Shown: piece by piece, positions 17,974 to 27,269 of the stretch
How the letters are laid out: the number at the start of each line of letters is the position of its first letter
Numbering within the stretch: position 1 is the stretch's first letter
DNA from: UBA4416 sp040386075
Lineage (GTDB): Bacteria; Bacteroidota; Bacteroidia; B-17B0; Aurantibacillaceae
DNA length: 64,000 nt
Assembly (NCBI GenBank): GCA_040386075.1
Contig: JAZKGE010000008.1
Span: 1 to 64,000, forward strand
Direction: 5' to 3'
The notes under the pieces: model-generated
Seen by the model: only the letters and a program-made list of their open reading frames with translations
What the model was told of the DNA's origin: nothing
Databases searched by the model: none
Position numbers and translations under genes: made by a program

Positions 17974-19509
17974 ATGAAATCATTATCAACTCTTAAAGTA
18001 GGGCAACGTGTTCTAATTACCTTTTTTGTCATTACAACTTTATATGTAGCAAATATTATATACAATTTTATTGCCCTTAACAAAATTACTGAAAACGTGA
18101 GTAGTATATACAACAATCGTCTTATTAGTATAACTGCTTTACTGGAAGGCGATAGAGATGCCTACCAATCAAGATTAACAATTAGCGAGGCATTTAATGC
18201 TACCAACATCACTAAAGATAGTTTATCGCCGGTAAAAACTATCAGCTTTAAAGATGTCGATGAAAATCTAGACCAATTGGCAACACGGTTTAATAAATTT
18301 AAAGACATATTTCTTTCTACAGGTGGAGAAAAGGATAATGCATTTCTAGTTTTTGATCGAAATTTTAACGATGTGGTTTCGATATCCAAGGAGTTGGAAA
18401 CACTCGTTAATGAAAACAAATCGGTTGAAGCGTATGGGTTATATAAAGGAAAGTATTTACAAAGCTTCGACCAGATGCGCGAGGCAATCAATCAACTTAC
18501 CGAAACAAGCTCGAAACAAACACAAATAGAATACAACCTAAGCATGGATCAAGCGAAGCAAATTACCCGTATTGCATTTATGTTTTTTGTCATAGTTCTA
18601 GTTTTCATGATTCTTTCAGGAATTCTTCTAACACGAAGTATTGTTAGTCAATTAGGGTGTGAACCATATGAAGCCGCCAGCATTGCAAATAGCTTAGCTA
18701 ATGGAAATCTCAAATTAGAAATCAAAAAAGACAAAGAGATAGGGTTGTACAAAGATCTGAAATTAATGGTTGAAAATCTTAACGAAGTTATGAGTTCAGT
18801 TATAAAAGCTTCTCAAAACATTTCCAGTGCAAGTGAGCAAATGAATGCTTCAGCACAACAATTATCCGAAGCGGCTACGGAGCAAGCTAGTTCGGTAGAA
18901 GAGATATCATCTTCCATGGAAGAAATGACTGCCAATATTCAGCAAAATACAGATAACTCAAAACAAACAGAAGCAATTGCTATTAGCACAAGTAAAAATA
19001 TTGTAGAAGGAAATGAAGCAGTAATTCAAACAGTGACTACCATGAAAACTATTGCTAATAAAATTTCAATTATAGGCGAGATCTCCAGACAAACTAATTT
19101 ACTGGCGTTAAATGCCGCCGTAGAAGCTGCTCGTGCAGGCGAATATGGAAAAGGGTTTGCAGTAGTTGCTGCGGAGGTAAGAAAGTTAGCCGAAAGAAGT
19201 CAGGCTGCTGCGGTTGAAATTGATGAACTAGCTGTTGAAAGCGTTGACATAGCTCAAAAATCGGGCGATCTATTAAAAGGAATCGTTCCAAACATTCAAA
19301 AAACATCAGGCCTTGTTCAGGAAATTGTATCTGCTAGTATAGAACAAAATGCTGGTTCAAATCAAATTAATAATGCGATACAACAATTAAATGAAATTGT
19401 ACAGGTGAATGCCGCAACTGCAGAAGAAATGGCTGCCGGATCTGAAGAATTAAATGCACAAGCAGAACATTTGAATGAGATCATAAAATTCTTTAAAACT
19501 AAAGCGTAA
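17974..19509 (+). CDS. Methyl-accepting chemotaxis protein (receptor 2)
   Basis: 511 residues. TM1 is at about 12-33, a four-helix-bundle type periplasmic sensor spans about 35-190, TM2 is at about 194-218, then a HAMP-like segment beginning LGCEPYEAASIANSLANGNL and a canonical tip ISRQTNLLALNAAVEAARAG with glutamine/glutamate-rich flanking helices (methylation region). The C-terminus EIIKFFKTKA has no docking pentapeptide. Its 3' end is the donor of the repeat found at the end of receptor 1. An outer-membrane barrel gene follows 33 nt downstream. Confidence 0.95.
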   Translation: MKSLSTLKVGQRVLITFFVITTLYVANIIYNFIALNKITENVSSIYNNRLISITALLEGDRDAYQSRLTISEAFNATNITKDSLSPVKTISFKDVDENLDQLATRFNKFKDIFLSTGGEKDNAFLVFDRNFNDVVSISKELETLVNENKSVEAYGLYKGKYLQSFDQMREAINQLTETSSKQTQIEYNLSMDQAKQITRIAFMFFVIVLVFMILSGILLTRSIVSQLGCEPYEAASIANSLANGNLKLEIKKDKEIGLYKDLKLMVENLNEVMSSVIKASQNISSASEQMNASAQQLSEAATEQASSVEEISSSMEEMTANIQQNTDNSKQTEAIAISTSKNIVEGNEAVIQTVTTMKTIANKISIIGEISRQTNLLALNAAVEAARAGEYGKGFAVVAAEVRKLAERSQAAAVEIDELAVESVDIAQKSGDLLKGIVPNIQKTSGLVQEIVSASIEQNAGSNQINNAIQQLNEIVQVNAATAEEMAAGSEELNAQAEHLNEIIKFFKTKA

Positions 19510-19552
19510 CAAATAATAAAGTAACTAAAAACAATAATTTATATGAAAAATA
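19429..19552 (+). repeat. Direct repeat, donor copy (receptor-2 3' end)
   Basis: Covers the final codons of receptor 2, its stop, the spacer and the first bases of the barrel gene at 19543. Here the ATGAAAAAT is a genuine gene start, so this is the native location. The other copy is 16420-16542, about 3 kb upstream. Confidence 0.88.
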
Positions 19553-20424
19553 ATAATATTTTAAAAATTAATTTAATAGCAATCAGCCTGTTTATTGGAC
19601 TTAACAACGGCTTTTCACAAGATAGTTTACACACCAAACCTACTAACGAAGATTTTGAAGAAACTATCATAACTGATAGGCCCGATCAAACCGAAGCACC
19701 GCAATTAACGCCCCGTGGATTCTTTCAGGTTGAAACTGGGGCTCAATGTGAATATGATTACGATCGCGAAACAGGCGAGAGAAGCGAAAGCGCTTTATTA
19801 AATACAACATTATGGAAGTATGGTGTATCAAAACATTTTGAACTTAGATTAATAACTGAATACGCAAGCGACAAGTATAAACTTACTACAAGCAATGAAA
19901 TTACTGATACCGTAATTAAAGTAAAAGGCTTTAATCCGGTAGCTATTGGTTCAAAAATTGCAATTCAAAAAGAGAAGGGGATCATTCCGGATATCAGTTT
20001 AATTACTCATCTCGAATTGCCTTACTTCGGGTCATCCGATTACAGACCTGATTACATTATTCCTCGCTTCAGATTTTTATTTGCTCATACACTGACTGAC
20101 AGGCTAACTTTTTCATATAATCTAGGTGCAGAATGGGAAAATGAATCAAATGCCTCTACAGGTATATATACAGTATCGCTAGGAATTAACCTGTTCAAAA
20201 ACCTGAACATGTTTGTTGAGTCATATGGATTTTTAAGAGAGAATTCGAAAGCCGATAACCGTTTAGATGGTGGATTTACTTATTTATTAACTAATAATAT
20301 CCAGTTAGATTGCTCGGGAGGTATTGGTTTGAATGACATTTCACCTGACTATTTTGTTTCGGGCGGAATATCCTTCAGATTCAATGCTTTCAACAAAGAA
20401 ATGAGAAATAACAAGTTTAAATAA
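19543..20424 (+). CDS. Outer-membrane barrel protein, MetA-pathway/transporter-like
   Basis: 293 residues with a signal peptide (cut near LNNGFSQ). The segment EETIITDRPDQTEAPQLTPRGFFQVETG matches the N-terminal signature of the Phenol_MetA_deg-type outer-membrane family, followed by barrel strands (HFELRLITEYASD, LTFSYNLGAEWENES, GISFRFNAF). No substrate can be named. It is the last gene of the 11022-20424 cluster and the outer-membrane partner in the receptor-2 pair. Confidence 0.8.
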   Translation: MKNNNILKINLIAISLFIGLNNGFSQDSLHTKPTNEDFEETIITDRPDQTEAPQLTPRGFFQVETGAQCEYDYDRETGERSESALLNTTLWKYGVSKHFELRLITEYASDKYKLTTSNEITDTVIKVKGFNPVAIGSKIAIQKEKGIIPDISLITHLELPYFGSSDYRPDYIIPRFRFLFAHTLTDRLTFSYNLGAEWENESNASTGIYTVSLGINLFKNLNMFVESYGFLRENSKADNRLDGGFTYLLTNNIQLDCSGGIGLNDISPDYFVSGGISFRFNAFNKEMRNNKFK

Positions 20425-20460
20425 CACAATAAAACCCCCATTTTTAATATAATGGAAAAC

Positions 20461-20518
20461 CCTTAGGCTTAATGAATATAAGCTGAATAGTTAAAAAAGT
20501 ATAATGAAATACTTTTGC
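20461..20518 (+). promoter_or_regulatory. Promoter of cheR operon with upstream CCCTTAG box
   Basis: AAAACCCCTTAGG (box CCCTTAG from 20461) is followed exactly 50 nt later by TACTTTTG (20511-20518), a perfect TAnnTTTG. A shared AAGCTGAATA at 20481-20490 recurs at the same distance in the promoter at 28526. The leader to the GTG start is about 40 nt. Confidence 0.65.
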
Positions 20519-20564
20519 TAACATCAAATAAACATTTAAACAACAATTCGAAAAAATAGTCCAC

Positions 20565-21404
20565 GTGAATACATTTACTAAAGAACTAAATGACATTGAA
20601 TTTAACAAGCTAAGTAGCTTTATCTATTCAAACTATGGTATAAAAATGCCATACGCGAAAAAAAGCATGCTACAGGCTCGACTTCAAAGCAGATTAAGGG
20701 AAACCGGTAAAGAGACTTTTAAAGAGTATTGTGATCATGTGTTTTCAAGTTCTGATGATCTTGAGTTGGTGCATATGATCGATGTGGTGTCTACTAACAA
20801 AACGGATTTTTTTAGAGAGGCTGCACACTTTGATTTTATGCAATCCGTTATATTACCTGAATACAAAGAGGAACAGTCAGGAGAAACAATGAATATCTGG
20901 AGTTCTGCTTGTTCAAGCGGCGAAGAGGTGTATACCATCGCTATGGCAATTGAAGAATTTTTAGAAGATAAAAAGCGCTTTAATTATTCCATCCATGGAA
21001 CGGATATATCATCCCGGGTTTTACAAAAGGCACAAAACGGTGTTTACCAGGAAGAAAGAATTGCCAATATACCTATGGCCCTTAAGAAAAAATACTTTTT
21101 GAGAAGCAAACTCAGAGAAAATCCAAAAGTTAAAGTTGTGAAAGAGTTAATTCAAAAAACCTCTTATCAAAGATTAAACCTGATGGATCCATCCTATAAC
21201 GTACACAAAATATTTGACGTCATATTTTGTAGAAATGTGTTGATCTATTTCGATCGCAAAACACAGGAAGAGGTAATTAATAAACTTTGTACGCATTTAA
21301 AACCGAACGGCTATTTGTTCCTGGGCCATTCAGAATCTATTACAGGAATCAATGTCCCATTAAAACAACTTAAACCAACTATCTATCGGAAAGCAACAAA
21401 TTAA
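20565..21404 (+). CDS. cheR: Chemotaxis receptor methyltransferase CheR
   Basis: 279 residues from a GTG start; the preceding in-frame codons give no better start. An alpha-helical N-domain is followed by the SAM-binding domain with NIWSSACSSGEEVYTIAMAIEE, GTDISSRVL, IFCRNVLIYFD and LFLGHSESI. The loop YFLRSKLRENPKVKVVKEL, where pentapeptide-dependent CheRs bind receptor tails, has the same length as the enterobacterial loop as I recall it but lacks its glycines. Docking to the EYERF tail of receptor 3, the next gene (17 nt away), is therefore plausible but uncertain. It methylates receptor glutamates for adaptation, opposed by CheB. Confidence 0.95.
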   Translation: MNTFTKELNDIEFNKLSSFIYSNYGIKMPYAKKSMLQARLQSRLRETGKETFKEYCDHVFSSSDDLELVHMIDVVSTNKTDFFREAAHFDFMQSVILPEYKEEQSGETMNIWSSACSSGEEVYTIAMAIEEFLEDKKRFNYSIHGTDISSRVLQKAQNGVYQEERIANIPMALKKKYFLRSKLRENPKVKVVKELIQKTSYQRLNLMDPSYNVHKIFDVIFCRNVLIYFDRKTQEEVINKLCTHLKPNGYLFLGHSESITGINVPLKQLKPTIYRKATN

Positions 21405-21421
21405 TTTAATTCAAAAAAACT

Positions 21422-23344
21422 ATGAAGACAAGCATCAAAATGACAATTAAAACACGACTAATTATTCTATCTGCAAGCTTAGTTCTATTACTTTTCACAG
21501 TAGGGCTTTTCTCAATCAGTGTTCAAAATGAGATCTCTAAAAACGAAAACATTAAGATCAGATTCAAAAACATATTGCTTAAAACACTGGAGTTACGAAA
21601 AGCAGAAAAGGATTTCTTGCTAAGAGAACCCACAAACATGGATTTCTTTGCAACCGGAAACAGTAAGTATGTGGCTCAGTTTGATACTACAATGAACGAG
21701 ATCTCAGTCACTATTGATGAACTAAAAAAAGAGGAGCTTGTTACGGAAAATAACTTTAAAATGGATGAATTGATGGGTTTTTACAAAAACTATGGTTCAA
21801 AGTTTCATGAGCTGGTTAACCAAAAACACAAACGAGGAGAGCTTGATTTTGGTTTGATCGGAAAAATGAGAAGTGCTATCCATGATCTGGAAGATGCAAA
21901 AGGAAGTAATGCTTTAAAGGAAAACCAAATCTTGTTACTGAGAAAAACAGAAAAAGATTATCTATTAAGAGCTAATTTGGAATATGTAGACAAGTACAAT
22001 AATGCTATTGATCAACTATTAAGTAACAAAAAGATCTCAAGGTCAAACACAACAGTAAACCATTTAACAAACTACAAAAACGCATTCAATGTTATAGTGG
22101 CATTAGATAAAGCAGTTGGTTTTCACGAAAAAGAAGGTTTAATGAGTGAATTAAGAGGCGCTGTCCATCAGGTAGAACCGACCATTGACGAAATGATTAC
22201 TAGTGTTGAAGAGATCATCGTAGCAGCTGATGCAAATGCCGTAAGTTTAATTTACACCTTCCTTGTGATAGGATTGTTCGTTGCTGTGATTATTTCTGTA
22301 TTAGTTATCCGCTCCATTGTAAGATCGATGCAATATGCAGTCATTACTCTTGATAAAATTGCTAATGGAGATCTGAATGTTGAGATCGAAGTTAAGAGCC
22401 AGGATGAGATCGGCGTATTACTTAACAGCATGAAATTCATGGCTACAAAACTAAAAGACATTGTTACTAATATTCAATCTGCATCTTTCAATATTACTTC
22501 TGCCAGTACACAAATGAATTCTTCTGCACAGGTTATGTCAGAAGGAGCCACTGAACAGGCTAGTTCGGTTGAAGAGATCTCTTCATCCATGGAAGAAATG
22601 GCGGCTAATATTCAACAAAACACAAATAATTCTGTTCAAACAGAAAAGATGGCTCAAACTGCGGCAAGAGAGATCAGTGAGGGTAACGAATCGGTTCACA
22701 AAACAATTGAATCAATGAAAACAATTGCCAATAAAATATCAATTGTTGGAGAAATTGCCAGACAAACCAATTTATTAGCTTTAAATGCAGCTGTAGAAGC
22801 CGCAAGAGCTGGAGAACACGGGCGCGGATTTGCTGTTGTTGCAGCAGAAGTAAGAAAATTAGCAGAAAGAAGTCAGGAAGCGGCTACAGAAATTAATAAC
22901 CTTTCTTTCTCAAGCGTAGATATTGCACAAAAATCGGGAGAATTATTAAACAACGTTGTTCCTAATATCAGAAAAACTGCTGAGTTGGTTCAGGAAATTA
23001 CTGCTGCAAGTAAAGAACAAAATGCAGGTTCTGAGCAAGTAAACAGTGCCATTCAACAATTGAATCAGGTTGTTCAATCAAACGCTGCTACAGCTGAGGA
23101 ATTAGCGGCAACGTCGGAAGAATTAAACGCACAGGCAGAACAATTGACTGATATGATCGGGTTTTTCAAAATAGGTGAAAATGCCAATTTATTAGCCATG
23201 AAAAATAAAGTGTCTAAAAAATCCAATCCAAAACCAGCAACAATTGTTAAACAAAATAAAATAAGTTCAAAAGAAAATAAAGTGGTTAATCTTAGTCTTG
23301 TTGAGTCCAATGAGGTCAACGATTTTGAATACGAAAGGTTTTAA
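21422..23344 (+). CDS. HBM-type methyl-accepting chemotaxis protein with C-terminal docking pentapeptide (receptor 3)
   Basis: 640 residues. TM1 is at about 13-35, TM2 at about 276-298. The periplasmic region has two copies of the helical-bimodular signature, LRKAEKDFLLR and LRKTEKDYLLR, about 116 residues apart, typical of HBM sensor domains, some of which bind small carboxylates. HAMP (ITLDKIANGDLNVEI) is followed by the signalling domain with ARQTNLLALNAAVEAARAG. A 55-residue Lys/Ser-rich linker ends in EYERF, matching the aromatic-x-x-Phe pattern of CheR/CheB docking pentapeptides. It is the only receptor here that keeps such a tail, and it lies directly after cheR. Confidence 0.95.
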   Translation: MKTSIKMTIKTRLIILSASLVLLLFTVGLFSISVQNEISKNENIKIRFKNILLKTLELRKAEKDFLLREPTNMDFFATGNSKYVAQFDTTMNEISVTIDELKKEELVTENNFKMDELMGFYKNYGSKFHELVNQKHKRGELDFGLIGKMRSAIHDLEDAKGSNALKENQILLLRKTEKDYLLRANLEYVDKYNNAIDQLLSNKKISRSNTTVNHLTNYKNAFNVIVALDKAVGFHEKEGLMSELRGAVHQVEPTIDEMITSVEEIIVAADANAVSLIYTFLVIGLFVAVIISVLVIRSIVRSMQYAVITLDKIANGDLNVEIEVKSQDEIGVLLNSMKFMATKLKDIVTNIQSASFNITSASTQMNSSAQVMSEGATEQASSVEEISSSMEEMAANIQQNTNNSVQTEKMAQTAAREISEGNESVHKTIESMKTIANKISIVGEIARQTNLLALNAAVEAARAGEHGRGFAVVAAEVRKLAERSQEAATEINNLSFSSVDIAQKSGELLNNVVPNIRKTAELVQEITAASKEQNAGSEQVNSAIQQLNQVVQSNAATAEELAATSEELNAQAEQLTDMIGFFKIGENANLLAMKNKVSKKSNPKPATIVKQNKISSKENKVVNLSLVESNEVNDFEYERF

Positions 23345-23371
23345 TAAATACCTCCACTGATCATACATCTG

Positions 23372-23492
23372 TATTACTGAACATTGTTCTTTCTTTAAAC
23401 ACTATTTTTTGATTATTCATTTCAGGTTTTTTAGTTTCCCTGGTTAAGAAATAATTTTCTACTGTGTTGTGGGATAATAGTGTTCAGTAATA
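23372..23492. repeat. Long-range inverted repeat between receptor 3 and its porin
   Basis: TATTACTGAACA (23372-23383) and TGTTCAGTAATA (23481-23492) are perfect 12-nt inverted repeats 97 nt apart in the 168-nt gap. They could pair in the transcript or mark a small element or protein-binding arms. Otherwise the gap holds no ORF. Confidence 0.5.
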
Positions 23493-23512
23493 TAGAATAA
23501 AAAGCAAAAAAT

Positions 23513-24835
23513 ATGAAAAACGATACATTTACTTTAACTATTCGGAAATATTTAACTCTTGCATTTTTTTGCATCTCTTTGTTGCAGTATAAGCATTCAC
23601 TGGCTCAGGCAGAAAGTAGTACAAATATAGATTCTCTATCAAAAAGTATAAAAGCCATAAAGGACGAGATCACTTTTTTGAAACGATTAAAAATATCAGG
23701 ATATGTTCAACCTCAATTTCAAATGATAGATAGTGCAGGTGCCCCATCCTTTGCAGGTGGCGACTTTGTAAATGGTACCGGCAAATATTCCAGCAGATTT
23801 ACTGTAAGAAGAGGTCGTATCAAGTTTACATACACTCATAATAATATAGAGATCGTATTAAATCCGGATATCAGTGAACGAGGTGTTTTTATGAGAGAGA
23901 CTTACGGGAAGATCACCGACCCATGGTTAAAAATGTTCAGTTTAACGGCAGGTCTCTTGCAATACCAATTTGGATATGATGAGCCAACATCATCTGCGAT
24001 AAGAGAAACACCGGAAAGAGCAAGAATGTTTCAATTACTTTTTCCATCAGAAAGAGATCTGGGAGTTTTTGGCTCTGTAGTATTCCCTAAAACAACATTA
24101 TTAAACGGTTTAAAAATAGATATAGCGGCTACAAATGGCGTAGCAGGCATTAATCCGGAATTTGACAGCTACAAAGATTATCATGGGCGCATTGGTTATT
24201 CAAAAACAAGTAAAAATGATAAGGTTTCGTTTGGTATAGGTGTTTCATATTACAATGGAGGATACAGAACTGGTAATATCATCGATTATAACTTAAAAAG
24301 ATCAGAGATAGGAGACTACGCATACGGAATAGCCGCTGATACGGCTAACTATGAAAGAAAAGCGCAAAAACTTTACTATGGAGCAGATGCTCAACTATCC
24401 ATCAAGTGGAAAATTGGTACCACTGTTTTACGGGGAGAATATATTCAGGGTGAACAACCAGGAACTTCTTCTTCTTCGGCAAGTGCAAGAGTAGTTCCAA
24501 CCTCAAAATTATATCATAGAGATTTTAACGGTGCTAGTTTCTACTTCATTCAAAACTTAGGTAAATCAAAATTTCAATTGGTAGCCAAATATGATTGGTA
24601 TGATCCAAACGTGAAAATTGCCGGGCTTGATGTTGGAAAAGTCGACACGCACACAAATAACATTGGAGATATTCGTTTTGACACCTACGGATTAGGGCTT
24701 AATTACTATTTAGATAAAAATGTGAAGATCGTTCTTTACTATGATTATATCGTGAATGAAAAGACCCTAGTAACAGGCTACACAAATGATATAAAGGACA
24801 ATGTGTATACATTAAGAATGCAATACAGATTTTAA
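23513..24835 (+). CDS. Phosphate-selective-porin-like (OprO/P) outer-membrane protein
   Basis: 440 residues. A signal peptide (about 1-31) is followed by a short coiled coil (IDSLSKSIKAIKDEITFLKRL), then the barrel starting LKISGYVQPQFQ. The segment SRFTVRRGRIKFTYTHNNIEIVLNPDISERG and the C-terminal TLRMQYRF are typical of the OprO/OprP superfamily, in which the N-terminal coiled coil drives trimer assembly. Basic residues in RRGR fit an anion channel, though the substrate is unproven. It follows the HBM receptor and precedes the histidine-less kinase by 35 nt. Confidence 0.85.
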   Translation: MKNDTFTLTIRKYLTLAFFCISLLQYKHSLAQAESSTNIDSLSKSIKAIKDEITFLKRLKISGYVQPQFQMIDSAGAPSFAGGDFVNGTGKYSSRFTVRRGRIKFTYTHNNIEIVLNPDISERGVFMRETYGKITDPWLKMFSLTAGLLQYQFGYDEPTSSAIRETPERARMFQLLFPSERDLGVFGSVVFPKTTLLNGLKIDIAATNGVAGINPEFDSYKDYHGRIGYSKTSKNDKVSFGIGVSYYNGGYRTGNIIDYNLKRSEIGDYAYGIAADTANYERKAQKLYYGADAQLSIKWKIGTTVLRGEYIQGEQPGTSSSSASARVVPTSKLYHRDFNGASFYFIQNLGKSKFQLVAKYDWYDPNVKIAGLDVGKVDTHTNNIGDIRFDTYGLGLNYYLDKNVKIVLYYDYIVNEKTLVTGYTNDIKDNVYTLRMQYRF

Positions 24836-24870
24836 ATGTCAATTAAACTATATTTCTAAAAACCAAGTCT

Positions 24871-25716
24871 ATGAATTTGAATATATCTGATGATCGAAAT
24901 GAATTGATACGGGAACTTGCTAATGTAAATGCAAGACTAGTAGCGTCTGAAAAATTAAAAACTAATTTTCTCTCTAATATCCGCAATGAAATTAACAATC
25001 CATTGGCGGCAGTACTTGAATTATCAAAAGCTATTTCGGACGACTCTTTAGATGACGAGCAGATCAAGAAGTTTGCAAGGATCATTCATGCTGAAATGTT
25101 CAATCTCGACTATCAGCTTCGTAACATATTTTTTTCGGCTGAAGTTGAGTCTGGCGACCTGCAATTATCCGTTGTCAAAGTAGATGTTAAAAAAATGATC
25201 AAAAATGTTCTAGCATCATTTCAACATCAAATTGATAAAAAGAATTTACTTGTTTTTACGATCAACAATATAAGACATGGGGATAATTTATTTGATACAG
25301 ATTCAGAAAAACTACATATCATAATAAGCAATTTGGTTTCGAATGCTATACAATACAGTGACGAGAATAAGTCGATCGAGATCATCGCAGATGTGGTTGA
25401 TGGTCAATTGGAGATCTCAATAAAAGATTATGGTTTAGGCATAGATCCTGAAAACAAAAAAATGATCTTCGATCGATTCAGACAAGGTCAGGAAGGGTCA
25501 ACTAAAAATTATTCTGGCCATGGTTTGGGCTTAAGTGTTTGTCAATCTCTTTTAGAAATTATTGAGGGAGAGTTAATAGTACAAACAGAACCGTCTAACG
25601 GAAGTACCTTTACTATTAAAGTAAAAAGAGCAGATAATGAAAGTCTTGATGACATTGTCCTGTCAGACAACGGAAATGACTTTTTATTCAGGGATCCAAA
25701 TTCGATGATTTTCTAA
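24871..25716 (+). CDS. Histidine-kinase-like protein lacking the phospho-accepting histidine
   Basis: 281 residues, cytosolic. The dimerisation domain reads FLSNIRNEINNPLAAV where kinases read FLANxSHEIRTPLxxI: Asn39 replaces the catalytic His and Arg38 the preceding Ser. The HATPase_c domain is intact (IIISNLVSNAIQYS, DYGLGID, GHGLGL), so ATP binding is likely kept while autophosphorylation at the usual site is not possible. The C-terminal 35 residues are acidic. The stop overlaps the cheD ATG by 1 nt, which places it firmly in the adaptation operon. It may act as an ATP-dependent scaffold or phosphorylate another site (inference). Confidence 0.88.
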   Translation: MNLNISDDRNELIRELANVNARLVASEKLKTNFLSNIRNEINNPLAAVLELSKAISDDSLDDEQIKKFARIIHAEMFNLDYQLRNIFFSAEVESGDLQLSVVKVDVKKMIKNVLASFQHQIDKKNLLVFTINNIRHGDNLFDTDSEKLHIIISNLVSNAIQYSDENKSIEIIADVVDGQLEISIKDYGLGIDPENKKMIFDRFRQGQEGSTKNYSGHGLGLSVCQSLLEIIEGELIVQTEPSNGSTFTIKVKRADNESLDDIVLSDNGNDFLFRDPNSMIF

Positions 25717-26186
25717 TGCTTGTACAAGAGTTCAATAAACATTACTTGTACCCATCATCCTTGTTTGTATCAAATTCGGAAGTTGTGGTAGATACGATCC
25801 TGGGCTCATGTGTAGCAGTTTGTTTATTTGATTCTAAGATCAAAGCCGGGGGAATTAACCACTATATGCTTCCATATTGGAATGGAGAAGGATTAGCCTC
25901 TCCGAAATACGGAAATATTGCAAACGAAAAATTAATTGAAAAGCTGTATAAACTTGGCGCAACCAAAAACAGTCTGGTTGCAAAAGTATTTGGTGGCGCA
26001 AATCAGATCAATAGTACAATTAATGTTGGAGATAGAAATGTATTAGTAGCCAGAGAGCAACTAGAAACCTTTGGGATCAGAATTATATCAGAAAGTATTG
26101 GTGGTGGTGTCGGAAGAAAGATCCGCTTTAATACACATACAAACGAAGTATTGTTGAAATTTTTATCAAAGAAAGAAGAAAAATGA
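25716..26186 (+). CDS. cheD: Chemoreceptor glutamine deamidase CheD
   Basis: 156 residues; the family signature TILGSCVAVCLFD gives the catalytic Cys, INHYMLP the His, and VFGGANQ plus IGGGVGRKIRF follow. It deamidates receptor glutamines and in other bacteria partners CheC. A CheC-like gene lies 1.5 kb downstream, so a CheC-CheD adaptation pair is likely. ATGA overlap (4 nt) with cheB. Confidence 0.96.
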   Translation: MLVQEFNKHYLYPSSLFVSNSEVVVDTILGSCVAVCLFDSKIKAGGINHYMLPYWNGEGLASPKYGNIANEKLIEKLYKLGATKNSLVAKVFGGANQINSTINVGDRNVLVAREQLETFGIRIISESIGGGVGRKIRFNTHTNEVLLKFLSKKEEK

Positions 26187-27265
26187 AAAAGGTAAAAGTA
26201 CTTATTATAGATGATTCTGCTCTTGTAAGACAAACTCTTTTTGGGCTTCTGTCTCTTGATCCGGATATTGAAGTCATTGGTATGGCTTCTGATCCATACA
26301 TTGCAGCTTCAAAAATAAATGAGGAAATACCTGACGTAATAACGCTGGATGTTGAGATGCCTAAAATGGATGGCCTTACTTTTTTAAAAAAATTGATGAG
26401 CCAACACCCCATCCCGGTTGTAGTAATATCAACGTTAACAGAGAAAGGAACCGACACTGCTCTTCAGGCCCTGGAATTGGGTGCCGTAGATGTAGTTGCC
26501 AAACCAAAGATCAATACCAAAGAACTGCTTGAAAAAATTGGTCTTGAACTTTGTGAAAAAATAAAAGTAGCATCTACTGCATTTGTAAAAAGAAAAGCAA
26601 TAAATAACTCTCCATTAAGTAATGAAGTACAGCCAAAGCTATCTGCCGATGCAATTTTAGAAAAAGTCAGCTCTAAAAGAAGTTTAATTCAGACAACAGA
26701 AATTGTTATTGCTGTAGGCGCTTCCACGGGAGGAACCGAAGCACTAAGAACTTTCTTAATGCAAATGCCGATTGATTGTCCGGGGATAATTATTGTGCAG
26801 CACATGCCCGAAATGTTTACCCGACAGTTTGCAAAAAGGCTAGACTCTATTTGCGCCATAAGCGTTAAAGAGGCTGAGAATGGTGATGAAGTACTACCTG
26901 GTCATGCATTGATTGCTCCCGGAAATATGCACATGCTTTTAAAGAGGAGTGGGGCACGTTACCATGTTGATGTAAAAGATGGTCCCCTGGTTAACAGACA
27001 TAGACCTGCTGTTGACGTCCTGTTTAGATCTGTATCGCGTTATGCCGGTAAAAATGCAATTGGTGTAATTATGACGGGCATGGGCGGCGATGGATCCAAA
27101 GGATTATTAGAAATGAAAGAAGAAGGTGCATTTACTATTGCTCAGGATGAAAGATCGTGTGTAGTGTTTGGTATGCCAAAAGAAGCTATAAAATTAAACG
27201 CGGCTTGTGATGTATTACCATTAACCCAAATAGCACCTTATATAATTAATAAAACAAAAAAATAA
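26183..27265 (+). CDS. cheB: Protein-glutamate methylesterase CheB
   Basis: 360 residues. The receiver has phospho-Asp D56 (VITLDVEMPKMDG) and Lys in VAKPK. The methylesterase domain has catalytic Ser181 (GASTGGTEAL), His207 (VQHMPEMFT) and Asp303 (MTGMGGDGSKG). The linker lacks a recognisable receptor-docking motif. It removes methyl groups added by CheR when phosphorylated by CheA. 4-nt overlap with cheD and 4 nt before the next cheY. Confidence 0.96.
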   Translation: MKKVKVLIIDDSALVRQTLFGLLSLDPDIEVIGMASDPYIAASKINEEIPDVITLDVEMPKMDGLTFLKKLMSQHPIPVVVISTLTEKGTDTALQALELGAVDVVAKPKINTKELLEKIGLELCEKIKVASTAFVKRKAINNSPLSNEVQPKLSADAILEKVSSKRSLIQTTEIVIAVGASTGGTEALRTFLMQMPIDCPGIIIVQHMPEMFTRQFAKRLDSICAISVKEAENGDEVLPGHALIAPGNMHMLLKRSGARYHVDVKDGPLVNRHRPAVDVLFRSVSRYAGKNAIGVIMTGMGGDGSKGLLEMKEEGAFTIAQDERSCVVFGMPKEAIKLNAACDVLPLTQIAPYIINKTKK

Positions 27266-27269
27266 AAAC

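Noticed and set aside
15800..23150. Conserved DNA blocks shared by the receptor signalling domains as mobile repeats
   Set aside because: The similarity follows the protein-coding conservation of the signalling tip. Only the 3' block at 16420-16542/19429-19552 exceeds it.
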